A stretch of DNA of 64,000 nt from Margaritispora aquatica (GCA_007644065.1 VJWN01000009.1:1736001-1800000); one strand, 5' to 3'; positions 23,884-37,855 are shown, counted from the stretch's first letter. The notes: generated by a model from the letters alone, not told the origin. Made by a program: numbers and translations.

Positions 23884-26800
23884 ACTGCTTTGATTGTTTG
23901 TAGATATCCACAGCATGCGTAATGTTTGGGATTGAGGCAGAATAGCATTTTGGCTTCTGTGAAGACCTTAGCTCTCTTCTCTTTTTGGAATGTATAATGG
24001 CTGGCAGGCAGGTATGATTGCCTCGAGATGTTAACACGAAAGCGGATGATACATAGTCCTGCATAAAATAATTAATGAATGAACTTTAAACTCACCTGTC
24101 TTGAATCCATAGTTTCGAGTGCAACTGATTTCCTGCAAATCACTGGGACACAAACCTGCCCTGAACAGTGACCGACTGTATTTTGGATCTCAGAATAGAA
24201 TAGATGAAAACTAAAGCCGTTGTGCGTTTGGAGTTAGCGAATAGGTGTTAGTACAGAACTAGGCAAAAATTCTTTGAATGCTTGATGTGGAGGAAGCTAC
24301 CTTATATAGATGCATGCAGCTAAACAAGAGCTCTAATTAGTGTCCCAGCTATTCCGATGACACCACCACCTTCATCATCGTCATCGGCTCGCCTGCTTAG
24401 CGAGCTTTTAGAGGAAGACAAACTAGGTAGCCGTCCACACAATCGTGTGCTCAATATGATTGATATGCTGGGTGGCTAGCGTAAGGTGAATTTTTTTCTT
24501 TTTCGTATGGTTGGCCTTGAGTGTTGTGGATGTTTGAGCTGCATGTTGAGGTTAAGAAGCATCAAGGTAGCTCTTTTTACTTCATTTGCCGGCTATGCTT
24601 TGCTTTCACGCATTTCTTGCTCCCTGCTATATTCTTTGTCCACTTAAACCGTTTTCCTGTTGGTTTCTTGTTGTTAGTGCCCGTCTCGCTTAAATTCCAC
24701 CTAGTCATTTGCCAGTCCCAACTTCTTTGTTTGTTTGTTTTTGTCGAGGTTCTAGGCAGTGGATCTCTATCCTCTTATCATATTGCCATTCTGGCACTGG
24801 TTTGAACTCTCTGTGGGTGCTGCTGTTCTTTATGAATAAGAGTGTGCCGATTTGCTCGTTCTGGTGTATGTGTGTTTTTCTCGCCATAGTATCCTTCGAG
24901 ATGGGTTCAGGTTTCTACCTGGGCCCTGGGAATACATACTGTTAGCATGAGTTTTGAATAAACCTTCTTGCTTATTTAAAGTGAAATGGAAAAGAAGAAA
25001 CTGGGAGCCAGCACCCGCTTCTGGGGTATTTGCTATTGGCCATGCTTCCTGCTGTGTTGCCCTTTGACAGCCATGTCTATCTCTTCAGCACCACACAATT
25101 TGTTGTAACATCGTCGAACAATTGTAATGTGTTTTCGTCGATTTTTTTCGCGAAGATAGTTGGTATGACCTTGATCTTCTGTGGTAGAAATTGGCAGTCG
25201 TTTCCTCTCACAAAAGCTCATTGCATAAGGCAAGCAAGAGGAGAATTTATCCGGGACACAATGTGCCATGCTTAGCAAGGTTGTTAATCCTTCTATCATT
25301 TCTCTCCGGTTTGACGACTGTATCATGCGGTCATTTTTAGGTTGCCATATTTGATTTGGCTCTTTTCTCTAGTTGGGTTTCCCGCCAACGGCACCGTCCT
25401 CGACACTATTCTTCTATCCAGCACTCATTGACTTGACTGTGCCGACGTTTGATCCAGTGGGTGTGTTCTGAATGGTAGGAACATTGTGTCCATTGACCCA
25501 CTGTTGCTTTGGTAGCACACTTAACTTTGTATAATTCATCCTGATCTTCCATACCCGCTACTCCTAGATTCCTAAAATTTTGTCTGTTGTCGTCATGTTG
25601 ATTTTTGATTTGGTTCGGCTTGGTATTTGACAGTGCTTGGTCTAGGTTAACTGCATAGAAATATCATCAGCAAACAAGATCATCTTAAGCCCCGCAACTT
25701 CCCAATATTCAGCTATTAATCCGTAGCATCTCAGCTATTGTTTGCTCGTCGGCGTGGCGAAGCGAGGGTAGAGCTGTGTTCTCTGTCTGCCATCCTACTC
25801 CTTGTGCTTTCAGCCAGATGTCATCCACAACCCCCTCCCAGATATCCTAAGAATGTGCTCGCGTCGTGCTTCCGTCTGATTTGCTTTCGTCTGATACTGC
25901 TCCTAGTTTTGTATTAGTTCGGTACTCGCGTATATATGGTTGTTCTGACAATGGATTATTCGTAAGGTCTGTTGAATTGACAAGTTAGCAGCACTTCCTC
26001 CAGTTTTATCACCTTGTAGAGACATCCCATCCTCGAGCTGGTTGAACTCTCTCCATATTAACTTCTCTGTACTCCTCAGTAGTCAAGTGTGCCTTGCTGG
26101 GGGTTTCGGGAAAGAGTGTGATGATAGAGGGATGATTTTGACGAACAAGCCTTGGTTTTGTCTGGAGTTGGAGCAACACAGATGCCACATTCTTGAAGTG
26201 ACGTGTGCGCATCTAAATCTAACCTTTCTTGTTACCGAATAGATAATTTGGTGAATATGTGTTCTCGCGTAGCACTTTTCCCGCGGTTAATTCGTCTACG
26301 GATGTCACCCTTTCTCACTGCACATTGAACCTTTGTAATCACCTGGTGACTTCCCAAGCTACTTGACATCGTGCAAAAGCTTGGATCTAAAAATCGGCTG
26401 ATTGATGTAACAAAGTGCCAATCCAAAATGCACACTTCGGTGTAGCATCAAGCTGAAGAAATTAAACATCTGGATTACTTGCCTGCTATTAGTAGATTAG
26501 ATTCCAACCAGCTATTGCTCTACCCGAGAAGAGGTTTTAACCTACTTCAATGATTGTCCGAATGATGTACATTCAAATCATGAAAAGTCCAACTCGCGAG
26601 TCCCTAGCCTTCCTCGTTGTTCACGCAAAACTGGGTGGTTGCTTCTCCGCTTTTTGAATCTGTTCCTTCCCACAAGCCAACATTTCACACACATGGCACC
26701 TACTTTTTATGGAAGCAGGTCCAACGCTTCCGATTGCACCTACCCTTCCTCGTTCAATTCTACCATTGACCGACACAACGTCACCCACATCATCGTTTCT

Positions 26801-26896
26801 TGTAACACAACCTCTCTCCCCAGATCTACTACTTTCACCACCTTTGTTCCGAAGGAAATCGAAGATCAAATTCTGAGCTCCCTCGAACCCAAGAAG
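23884..26896. other. Gene-free region with decayed sequence
   Basis: No intact gene is seen. The 24.5-25.9 kb stretch is T/G-rich on the plus strand and, read on the minus strand, looks like broken coding sequence (see the reverse-transcriptase relic). From about 26.64 kb the sequence is C/T-rich and open in the frame of the downstream GH16 gene. Confidence 0.45.
25640..25712 (-). pseudogene. Possible non-LTR reverse transcriptase relic
   Basis: On the minus strand a short frame reads EYWEVAGLKMILFADDISMQ, ending in stops. The FADD core with hydrophobic residues before it resembles the catalytic motif of LINE-type reverse transcriptases. Flanking frames on the same strand are broken, and I cannot find the upstream GxxQG-type motif. 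A chance match is possible. Confidence 0.25.
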
Positions 26897-28217
26897 ATGC
26901 CGCTCAATCCCTTCTCCAGGAAGATCAAAATTCCCTCTCTAATGGGTGTTCTTTCCATCCTCTTCTTCGTCGTTCTGCCACTGGTGATTCTTGAAGCCAA
27001 TGCTTTCTGTGAATGTGGTTACACCTTCGCCTCCAATGCCGCTGGTTCCCTTGATCCTTTCGTCGTAACAGACTTGATCGAGACGGACTTCCTGCACGAG
27101 AAAGATGTTTCCAAGGATACAGACTGGAGCATTCAGGGATACGCAGTTTCGGCCAAGCAATCAAGGGGAGCTTATGGGTAAGTCAACCTTTGACACACTT
27201 GAATCTACATCTCTTTACATCACACATTCTCCACAATTAAAGGGTTGGATTTCAGCCGACGATGCTAATATATTCGACTAGAACTAACTTCACTACCGCT
27301 AACGTCTTGTCGAACCCGATTCACGATGCTCTCAACTGGACTGGACCAGGAGTCAAAGGCGGCATTCCTGGAATGCAATTGATTGTAACTGGAGGCACAC
27401 CATCCAATGGATCCATTGGTACTGCCCAAGTCAACTCTGTTCGCACCGATTTGTTATACGGATCTTACAGATTTCTTGCCAATTTGCCAAAGTTGAACGG
27501 TACTTGCACAGCAATGTTTGACGTAAGCTCTCGACTTGAAATTACTGGTTCTTACCTTAAGCATGCTAACTTTGACCAAAGTATTATAATGACAGCCAGG
27601 AGGTTGATATTGAGATTTTGACATCACAATTCTTCATCAATGGCACGCATCTGATCAACTTGGTCCAACAAACAGAAGATTCCGCCGCTCGAGGTTACAG
27701 CATTCCTGGTCAGGACTACTTCGTCGCTCCCCTACCATTCGATCCAACCGATGGCTTTCACGAGTATCGCTTTGATGTAACTCCTGGCCGAATCAATTTC
27801 TTTGGTGATGGTATCTTTCTTGGCGACATGAGCTCTCCACCCCCTGCCGCCCCTCGCCATCTCATTGTATCACACTGGTCGAATGGAAATCCTCTTTGGT
27901 CTGCTGGCCCTCCTATCGAGGATGCGATCGTGACTATAGGCTATGTGAAAGCATATTTCAACAGCTCAGATTCGGGTCGTCAAGCTGCCGCATTATCACG
28001 CTGCCGAGACCCTTTGGCCCCTGGAGCATATTGTCCGATCCCGGACGAGATCCTTCTGGGAAATACATTGTTCTCCGAGTTCTTTTTCGCTCAGCCGAAC
28101 AAGACAAATGACCAGACTGTGTTTGGCAAGAAGAATGATGCTCCGGCTGGTGTTCCCCTCTCATTGGTGATCGCCTTGATGAGCATTCTGGCTTTGGGCT
28201 TCATTTCTTATGATTGA
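26897..28217 (+). CDS. Glycoside hydrolase family 16 protein, secreted or GPI-anchored
   Basis: Introns at 27178-27281 and 27523-27581 join three exons in frame. The catalytic GH16 signature E-x-D-x-E appears as EVDIE, just after the second intron (YYNDSQEVDIEIL). Family members cleave or transglycosylate beta-1,3 or beta-1,3/1,4-glucans. A type unusual among bacterial relatives but common in fungi is the CECGY start of the mature protein. I favour the ATG at 26897 (385 aa) because it begins a good signal peptide (MPLNPFSRKIKIPSLMGVLS, then a Leu/Val-rich core). The ATG at 26693 adds 68 residues that look like translated pyrimidine-rich leader and would make a type II membrane protein. The C-terminus is hydrophobic (LSLVIALMSILALGFIS), compatible with a GPI signal. 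Confidence 0.85.
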
Positions 28218-29265
28218 GAGCTTCATAGTTAGGTATTTTGCGCTTGGGAATACAGGCCACCATGCAATAATGAGCAGTTATTTGCCTTGGATGGCGATGG
28301 TGGATTTGCGTCTAAGGGCTGTTACTTTCAATTCTTTGAATTGGTCAAAGATGACTTGCCACTTGGGCTAATTTGCATTTGTAAGTGCAATTACTTCTGG
28401 TATTTGCATAATAGACTCTCGTATGCAGATGGAAGAATTAATTCAAGACATTTGACAAAGATATCGGACGAAAGTGTTCATACTTCATGCACCTGTGATT
28501 TTTAATATGGACATTAAACATATGTTCTATAAGGTCATCGTCAGTACGATGTAAATTTGCCACACCCCTCGCTAAAGCCCCTGTATGAAGTGATGGAGAA
28601 TTTATTGTCAGGCAATGTTTAAAACTCACAGGTAAAGAGACCACAAGAAATAGCTTTTTTCTTTGGCTTGTCTAGCCTTCAAGCAAGATAAATTTAATGT
28701 TATATTAGTCGTTTTATTGTATGACTTCTGATCATACACTTTGAAGCATTCGAGAATCCAGAGCTAGAGAGCGGGGTAACATATTTGTATTCCTCGAATA
28801 TGTCACTTAACTTGTACAAACTAAGAGGGGATATATGTGATTGTATTGTAGCTCAAAAACACAAATTACGAATTCCTGCTGCTCGAATGTGCTTTATAGC
28901 TTCTGCATACTGAACAAGGGATTGTTGAGATTTTTTTATATCAGAATTGCACTTTCGATAATGTGAGGTGCAATTCCAACCTTCTATCTTCACTTGTCCA
29001 CATCTAGTGCAAGAGTGAACGAAGGAAGAAAGGGGATTGGGTGAATTATAAGATATCGGAGACACTTATACCAAGCACATATGAACGAAAAAAGGCCTCA
29101 GGTCACAAAAAATTATCAATGGTGGCAAAATTCAGGATTGAAAATGGTCATGAGTCTGTGACCTCAAATTAAGTCTCCATTTTGGATGCTCATCTAATAA
29201 TGTAGTGCATCCATCCAGACCGTCTTGTTTATCGTAAAGGTATTCAAATCATGAAACGTGCTAAT
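28218..29265. other. Convergent intergenic region, GH16 and cullin genes
   Basis: AT-rich, with 3' ends of both flanking genes pointing inward. No gene or repeat of note. Confidence 0.5.
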
Positions 29266-31971
29266 CTATGCACAGTACACATACATGCCCTCCTCGCGGT
29301 CGATGTACTCCTTATCTATCAATTCTGAGTTTTGTTAGCGTGCTTATTTCGAAACTGGATACGAGGAATACGCACTATCGATATTCTTCTTGATTTCACT
29401 CAGCTCTACCGCTCCTCTCTTCCGCGTCTGCTCGATGACTTCCGCTACGAGATTAGAGTGCGTCATGGTCTTTCTACTTTTCATGATTCGTACAATCGCC
29501 GCTTGCGTTTCGTACTGCCGATCTTGGTGTACCCGCTCCAAGGTCTCCTGGTTCTCCTCTTTGGTTTCCTTGAGTTGAATTTGGTTTATCTTGAACTTGA
29601 CCTTCGGATGAGTAAAGCCTATATTGACGGTGAACGTGTCGGTTTCTTTGACCTCTCGACCCTTCGGATGCTTCGTTAGAACACGATACTGGGCACAAGC
29701 GAGCGACTGCAGAGTACGCTGTAGCTCGGCATCCACAAGGCCAGTTGTTGCCTTGATTGTGGAATACGAGAGACTATCCCCAGGCTGAAGGTCATTGAAA
29801 AGCAGCAGAACGATTGCTTGGAAGGCTGACACCGAGATCTCCTTTGGCGCACCCTTTGCGAATCTAGCTATGACAACACTGTGTGCCAAAGAATGTTTCC
29901 AACTCAAGCGTCGCCCTGTATGTCGCTGTTTGTAGTATTTGTCAAATGTTTCAATTTGACGCACGACTTCAACAGGAATAGTGACCTCGACGTCCGGATA
30001 TGTGGGCCAAGCAGCCGCGGAGAGAACACTGACAGAAAGACTCAGTCCTGATGGCTTGTCAGTCGCAGAAAGCCAGGAATTATATGACTTCATCTGTTCA
30101 GCCACCAGTGCTTGGTCTTTGAACATCTGCTCCAAGTTGTACGTGAAGCTGTGGCCGCATTCAACCTTGAGCTTGGCAAGCATGTTTCGTTCCGCATCCT
30201 GACTTGCACTACGAGCTAAGAGAAGTCGACGGGCAAGATCCTTTTTATAGAAAGCCTCGAACACATCTTTCCCTTCGATAAAGCGGAAAAGCTCTAGAGC
30301 TTGCTCAAGTTGCCAATCAAGCTCTGCGTCCTGATCGCCCGTACTCGATTCTCCCTTGATCTCAGAGGCTTCTCGATCCTTAGCATCAGCAGCAAGAGAC
30401 TGTGGAACACCCTTCAAGCCTTGCCGTAGGAGTGAATCCATGTATTTGGCTATCATCTCTCCGACCTTGGACGAATTCCCACCCCACACGACAGTATTCT
30501 TCCTGTCATTGATAAAATTCCCGAAGGCTTCGCGGAGACTGTAGGAGAAGGATTCGTCTTTCTTGAAAGAATCCCGTATAATGAGATCGAGAGACCTCTT
30601 CAGTTCAAGCAGCCTAATCACCATGTCGTCTACTTTTTCTGTATCTCGAATTATGAGAGAGCCCACAGATCTGATATGACTTTCGAACGGAAGCTTCAAC
30701 TGATCTTGTATGGAGGACAGCGTCAACAGCTCGTACAACGCCTTTAATGAGGACTTTGATCCATCATCGATTAGTTTAGAGAGCCCGGTCGGATCCAATA
30801 GGATATTTGCACGTTGTTCAATGATGATTGAGTGAGCAGCATCTAATAGACTCCTCTTAGTCGTGCTATCAAAATTAAATTTCTCACACCTGGTAGACTC
30901 CCGAGCCAACAATGTTTCACAAGACGAGATGTAATCTCGCATGCTGGAGGTTGCCCGCTCTGATGCAAAGATGGCCAAGAACTTGCTACTTCGTTGTTGA
31001 AACACAGGCTCAAAACTCTTAGTATATGTTCCGAATATGTGAAGCATGAGAGTCGAGTCTCGTAACAGATCTGCGTCGAACATATCATCTTGTCTCTCTC
31101 GATCGAAAGCAACTAGGTCACACATTCCTGACACCACTTTATCACCAAACCGCTGTCCATCGCTCCCTCTGGTTTTGGCTAGGATGATATGTCGGAACTG
31201 TTGAATTCCTAGATCTTCGAGCTGAGGAAGGTCTTTTGCATTGAGCAAAAAGGAACGGTCGAGGTAGCTGAATATAGATCTTAACAATTCCTTGGATGCA
31301 AATTAGCCAAACCCCCTCCTGAAGGCAAAATAGCTTACTGATTGTTTATTCCATATGATCCAAAAACGATGAACAGCTCGCAGCGCCTCCACATCTGTTG
31401 TCCCAGACTCTCTGAGAATTTGTGGTGCTATTGTGTCCTCAATATAGCCCTTACACCTCTCCTTGTAATGTGTAAAAAGTTTCTCTGCACGAGCATGTCG
31501 ACATGTCGATTCTACCCCACGGCACAGAATCTCCAAGGGCAACGATGGCAAGGGCTTGCCTTCAAAGACCTCGGTGAGAGCCCCATCGATATCATTCCAT
31601 GTCCGCTCATAGTAAACTTCCGAATCCTGCCGTGAAGTAGTCCGCAGGTTCTTTATTACTAGTCTTTTTGCTCCAGTATTTGGCTGAAAGTTTGGAAGTA
31701 CTGGAGATGGGCGGGTCAGGTCGATGACCTTGGTCACTCCTGCTATTCCCTTGCCCCGATTCATGGTTTCAGACCTTCCAGTCTGATCAGCCGGGTGCGA
31801 TGTCTTTAAACGCTTCGAAAATGGTAAAGTTGACTGGACAGACGCGTCAGATGGGGTTGGCGGAGTTTGTGCAGGTGCAGCTTTCTTCTGTTCGTCGGGG
31901 AGCTTCCTTTTGGTGGCAGATTTTGATAGACTAGTGGCTTTATCATCAGACAGCTCCTCTAGAGGTGGCAT
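29266..31971 (-). CDS. cul4: Cullin-4, scaffold of CRL4 ubiquitin ligase
   Basis: Exons 31339-31971, 29376-31290 and 29266-29324 join to about 868 residues. Cullin-4 binds DDB1 at its N-terminus and Rbx1/E2 at its C-terminus to ubiquitinate chromatin, replication and repair substrates (family knowledge). Evidence for subtype 4 is the long basic N-terminal extension with KRLKT-type nuclear localisation signals and the block AKRLVIKNLR. It is followed by LLRSIFSYLDRSFLL, matching the CUL4 repeat region. The C-terminal winged-helix domain has the neddylation site IVRIMKSRK (Lys near residue 815) and, after a 51-nt intron, the expected ending LIDKEYIDREEGMYVYCA. Without that last exon the frame stops early. 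The start ATG follows a possible 5'-UTR acceptor. Confidence 0.93.
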
Positions 31972-32564
31972 CGACCTGTAATAGCCCTCTGAGGGACATG
32001 AAAGCGTCTTGATATAGGAAGAAGATTACGCAGCTGCTTGATCTCAGAATGCGGAAGTCTGGAGTGGATCTGGATTGGAGATCGAACGAGTCGACACGGC
32101 AAGGTGCAGGAAATATTGTACAACAAGAGAAGACTGGATTGAGAATCCGCAAAACGTGCAGAGACAGCCGGAGGCCAATAGCAAAAAAAATCACTTTGTA
32201 ATTCACAATTGATCACGAAAAATCCACGTTAACATCATATCTTACCTAGTTCATTCATGACGCGCTGGACTTATCGGCGTTATCGTGACGATCACATGAT
32301 ATATACCGAGGTGTCTTGGAGGGACTGCTAAAGAGCACCTGGATTGAAATATGACTACAATATCAGAAGACATGTTCACGATGAATGCTTTATCAATTGA
32401 TCAAGAGACCTATGTCTTGTTCATCTTGTCTATCTTTGGGGTAGCATAAGATCTGCCTTCTGCGTTCCTAGTGTAGAGTGCACAAGCTTTGGTAGTGTGC
32501 GCCCATATCTCCTTTGAATAATTTTACACCATATCTTAAGGTATATATCCAGTCCTGACCTGGC
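31972..32564. other. Cullin-4 promoter / nup192 3' region
   Basis: About 593 nt between two minus-strand genes. It contains an AT-rich TATATA tract near 32300. No coding sequence is apparent. Confidence 0.5.
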
Positions 32565-35500
32565 TTATGTGAACGCGGTAAAGACTTTTGCTGGTTGCTT
32601 TTTCTGAGTAATCTGATCTTCAAACTGCTTCATTGTTAGTTTCTCACAGAAGGTCAGGGTAGCATGAGGGGGCACGTACATCAAGAAATCCTGTGATGTA
32701 AATCAGCAACAAGAAAGACTCGGAGAGTTCATCGATGCTTTGCTCTGAGATGCCCACCGAATTACCAAGTCCCGCAGATTTTTTCAAGATCGCAAGCACG
32801 GCAAGACGGTTGTCGGCCAAGAATCTTCGCCCCTGCTCTAGTGTCTGCTGATTTTGAGATCCACGACTGAGCACTGCTGCACAGATTATTCTCATCAATG
32901 CTGACAAGAGATCATAGTGCTTATTAAGAGCATTCGAACCTTGGATATCTAGATGTCTTAATTAGCCCCATCAAAACGAGTGAACAAGTGAGAATTGCTT
33001 ACCAACTCCTAAGTCCGGATCTGTAGCAAAAAGTTCAGACTGTTTGACAGAGTGGAACAGCCCAGCATTCAGTACTGCTGCAGCGCCAAATCGAGTCTGT
33101 GATAGTTGTACCAGAAGAGCGAGTTTAGCATGGCAATACGAGAGCTGGATCTCGATATCTGTATCAGTCCATTAGTCACAGGTCCTTAAGTCTTTGATCT
33201 TATACTTGCCTTCAAGAGCTGTCTCACGCAAGTCAACACCCATATTTGAAATTGAATCCACAAGAATCCCAACAAAGTTCAAGCGAACAAGAGACTCGAT
33301 GATGTATTGTGATTTTTCGGTGTGGCCAAGCTTGACAAGTACACCCAACAAGAGTAGAGCTGCAATCCTGCAAGTTGGTTCGCCGGCATGCGCATCATCA
33401 CAAACTGTATCGATGAATCTATCGCCGGCAGACTTGATCGTCTGGATGCTGTGTCGAGATTTCGTACCCACATCCGCCATTCCCGACAAGTATTGGTAAG
33501 CAATATTGTAATAGTGCTCTTTTAGAGAGACTTGAGAACCGAGTGTGTTGATAGCCTTGAGGGACACTTGAAACAAATGAAAGAGCCTGTCGCTCACTGC
33601 ATCGCCCGCATTGGCCTGCTTGCCAGTGTCGGATTTGAAGTTCAAGCTGAACACCAAGGCTTTAGCGAGTTTTGCTAACTCAATAGCTTCTGATACCACC
33701 TCGAGGTCGTTTTCAAGCCTAGGCATGATGACCTGTAATGCTTTGATCACGAAACCACTCCTAGTTGCGCTATCAAAGTCACCGCTCTTGAGCATTAAAA
33801 GAACAAGCTGTACCCAGGCTTGAAGAACTTTCAAACGAGATGTTTCGATAGCTTTGATCTGATTGTATTCAGTATAGAACTCAAGAAGCTCCTGACCCTG
33901 AGAATCCACAAGAGTCACATCCTGTGGATTCTCAAGCCGTTGCGAGTAACTCAATTCCGCACGTCTGAGAAGCAAAAGCTCTTCAATCCTGGCGATGTTA
34001 TAGGCCGAAGAAGAATTAGAAGGGTCAATTTGGCAAGCATGTATATCGACGTCGCTGAACCAGGAAAGCTGTGGAGGCCCTGATTGCCCTACAAATCCCA
34101 AATCCATAAAGTCAAAAAAGTCGAAAACGTTCGCATGATCAGTTTTTTGTCCGTCATCTAAAGTAGTCGATCCAAGCAGTGTCTCAAACATTCGCTGTTT
34201 CAATGACGGCGCATGGCTGCGAGAAACCTGTCGAAGCTCCATTGCAAAATATTGAAATTTCAATGATCTCCTGTACAGAAAGTTGGATAGACAATTTGCT
34301 GGGGTGTTGGCAGACGATAGAAAACCATCCATGCTACCGTTCTCCCATATTGTGCTAGGCTGTATATTGATTTCTTTCATGAACATCCAAAAGAAAGCGT
34401 TATTGGATTTCATCTCGGTCATAGTAAGATTAGATGACATAGGTGAAAGCCAGAGTTCTCGCATTACCTGGAAGCCTTTAAGGCTCAGAGAAACGAGCCA
34501 GGAAGAAACGCCTTGCTCCTCTTCTACAGGCGTGTTTAATACCAATCCTAAGATGGCATGAAACAGTGACACTCCACGACTGAATGGGCCATCTGCATCG
34601 AGACTCAACACTTCGTTGCCACAATGAAACCCTAGTAGAAGATGGGCAATTGTTGGTTGGTTCGGTGCAGTTCCAAGACAGCTGATCAAAAAATCCAATA
34701 TATGAATTTTGATAACATAAGCTGATGATTGCGGTCCCTGGTTGTCATCAATTTCGGCTTCCATTTCTCTCAAAAGAATCTTTGAAATTGTCTCCGCGTC
34801 CTCATCCAGTGCTGCTAATGCTTTGTTTCTTGACGAGCCCCTACCGAGTACACTACTTGCAGGATATGCGAGTTTGGGCGACGCAGACAACATTTCGAGA
34901 AGCTTCAAAGAAGCAACAACCAAGTCGGCATGGCCAGTGCCACAGTATCTGCCCAAGTCAGGAATTATGATGAGATGATTCAATATGCCATCTTCAAAAG
35001 AACCAAAGGAAGCGTTAGGCACTGGGATCCTGCGGAAATTCTGCTGCGATCGAAGAGCTGGCTTCATAATGTCTAGATACGTAGGTTGTAGTTCTAGAAT
35101 TTTGGTGATAACATGTAAACCTCGTAAGACGCACAATACGAGTGGCGAGTCTGGTGCTGAGCGAGCCACTTCCGCAGGGTCTTGATGTATAGTCGCAAAT
35201 AAAGCAGCCATGACATTCTCGTTAAACATCCATTCCATGACTCGGGAAAAGGGATGTAAAAGAACATAGTTTTGAAGACTTGACGTTTTGATAGCCTGGT
35301 CTATCACGACGTTCGACTGACTGGCAAATATTACGAGATCTTCGTTGAACGTATCTAAACACGTTGCGATAAAGTTGAGACAAGTTAACTGTAAGAGCCT
35401 GACATGGATGACTTCATTTATCATCTGGATCTGACTTCCGAAGACAGTGCCAAGAGCAAAATCGACATATGGATCAATACCCGGTTGACGTGTAGAGGCT

Positions 35501-37855
35501 CCAAGGTTTTCTGGAAATGAAAGACCATCGCGGAGACCATTATCATCGGCATATGGTATCAGGAGTGTTATGAGAAGATCGATGAATGCATTTGGTTCTT
35601 CGAAACCAGAGCTTAACATCTTCAATATACTTGCAGCAGATCCAACCGTTGGAACCGAAGGTGATGTTTTAGTCAATGCTGAGCCTGGTGAGTAACCACC
35701 ACTAATCCAGACATCAAGAGCTGCCCACATATACTCTCCAGCTTCTCTTGTTTTCTGACTCAATAAGGAGCGGAGTGTTGCAAACGCACAAGCTCTCAGC
35801 TGTGACTGAATACTGCTACTTGCCAATTGAAAAAGTAGTTCACTGATATTAAAAGAGGAATGATGAGCAAGAAATGATCGTGCTGCTTCACTTTCAGAAC
35901 ATAATTGAGTGATCAGGCGCAGGTAGCTTTCCAGCATCATAGCCACCTCCGGTTCTGCCTCTGCAAGGTCGTTGTTTGGCTTGCCTGGGCGGAAATTCTG
36001 GCTTTGGGGTAATGCTGGGCGATCTCGGATCTTTGAGGAGAAGTAAGTGAGCTCTTTGAAGATCTGGTTCCAGGTCAAAGAGTGCGTTCGTCTTAGCTTG
36101 CTTGATGACTGTGCTCCCTCATCAAGCAAGAAAGTATGGGCTTCGGTAGCGCAATCCTCATCTTCTGAAATGGCTTGGAGCAATTCGCAGAATGTCATTA
36201 CGAGTGGAGTTGAAGCTCGCTTAGACGCCCATTCGAGAAATCCCATCAAGGCCCCATCCCTGTTATCCCAGAAATCTTGGTGAGCCGCTTTTGGACGACC
36301 CTCAAATACATAGGCAATAATTATTATAAACTTTTCCAGATCAAGCTCGTGCAAATGCTCCTTGCTAAGTTGGCGCTGTTCGTCCTCGTCAACACGGAGT
36401 TTCCTTAAAACATCTGGTAAGAAGGTTATGAAGGACTCAATGAACACTGCCAATTGTTCCACCAAGATTCCTTGGAAATTGTCAGAAAATGAGATCGAGT
36501 CGGGAATAATGACTGGCGCTTTTCGCTGGAGATATCCTCGAAGACTGTGGCGAGCTGGGTCATGCCAATCTGATGATTTGACATCTGCAGCTATTGAGAG
36601 AAGGAAGTCGAAAGCGCCATCTTTCAATGCTTCCGTATATTGTTTGGAACGTTGTCGAGACTCTATAGATTCTATTTCAGCATCATTACGAGAAATTAAT
36701 TTCATAGCCTCTTCTCACCTTCTTCAAGTTGATTTTCTGGGATACTTCCATCATGATACTCCCCATACCATCCACTATACTCCGAGAGCCACCACGCTTT
36801 GAACGCCGCGTGCAAGAAATTGAGGGTCCATGTGCTTTTGTCGGTCTGCTGGAAGAATTTGTCGTTTAATTCCCGTGCCTTTCCAATGTCGAATCCACCA
36901 TCCACACCACCAAACAAAGATATGAAAGCTCCGAGAAGTGGAAAGTAGTGCACTAAAAAGCTGTTAGCAGTCAACTATTATACTAATATCTATCAGACAT
37001 GTGCTGGCTGAGATTTCGTACTTAAGAGATTGTCGTATTTGTCTGCCTTGCTCAATGTCCTCAGAACGTATTCGAATTCTGCCGTACTGGCATTCCTTTC
37101 CTTGGCAAGATGGAAAGCTATGATGGCAAGGGATTCATGCTGTTTGATAAGGCTCACTCGTTGGTATTCTATTGTCTCTAACATGTCTTGTTGCGGTCCC
37201 TGGTTTATGATCGTTGTACTGGTTAACTTTTCAGCCAATGTCCTCAGCCAAGTCTTGATTCCATCCATAGATTCTAGACATTTTTTGATGTATGTGGTAG
37301 ATCCTGGCTGGGTTTGTATGATTTGACCAAGAATTCCTTGGATATATGCTTTCACATCTGGCTGGTCATCATCCTCGTCTTCGACAGACATCCGAAAGAG
37401 TATGCAGAGGCAGTCAAGTAGGTGCTTCCGCCGTTGATGAAATCGGACTATGGCATTGGTAACAGCTGATCGGCCAGAAGAGTCTGTCTCATCTTGTACT
37501 TCAAGGAAGATGCGTGCTGCATCGAGTTCGTCCAGGTCCAAATCATCGGCAACCTGCAATGCACCCTGCTTGAATTCCTCATTGATCGAATAGGTATCAC
37601 CACCGACTTCCAATTTACCTGAGGTAAACGTAAGTATATATATTACTTGTAATTTGTAAGATCGTACATACCGGTTGCCAAACTTGTGCGGCTCTGCTCA
37701 TTCCGGGTTTTCTTGCGCAGGAGATCTTTGAAATCCTCTATATGAGCATTCAGCTGTGCTTCTAATCTATCCACATTTGAGAGACGTGACTCCGAGAGAG
37801 CAAGAAGGTCCAGATAGAGAGCTTGTAGGTTCTCCAAGCTATTAAGCTCCGCCAT
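32565..37855 (-). CDS. nup192: Nucleoporin Nup192 (Nup205 family)
   Basis: This is a large alpha-solenoid of the inner ring of the nuclear pore, bridging Nic96 and Nup53-type partners (family knowledge). Seven exons: 37672-37855, 37022-37618, 36719-36952, 33210-36671, 33003-33158, 32680-32948 and 32565-32624. All join in frame to about 1653 residues, close to the yeast protein. The N-terminus (LENLQALYLDLLALSESRL) and the DDLDLDELDAARIFLEVQ helix fit the family. The C-terminal block SRGSQNQQTLEQGRRFLADN and the final KVFTAFT do too. Intron 33159-33209 uses a GC donor (GCAAGT). The nearby GT alternative shifts the frame. No transmembrane segment was seen. The gene diverges from tel1. Confidence 0.92.
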
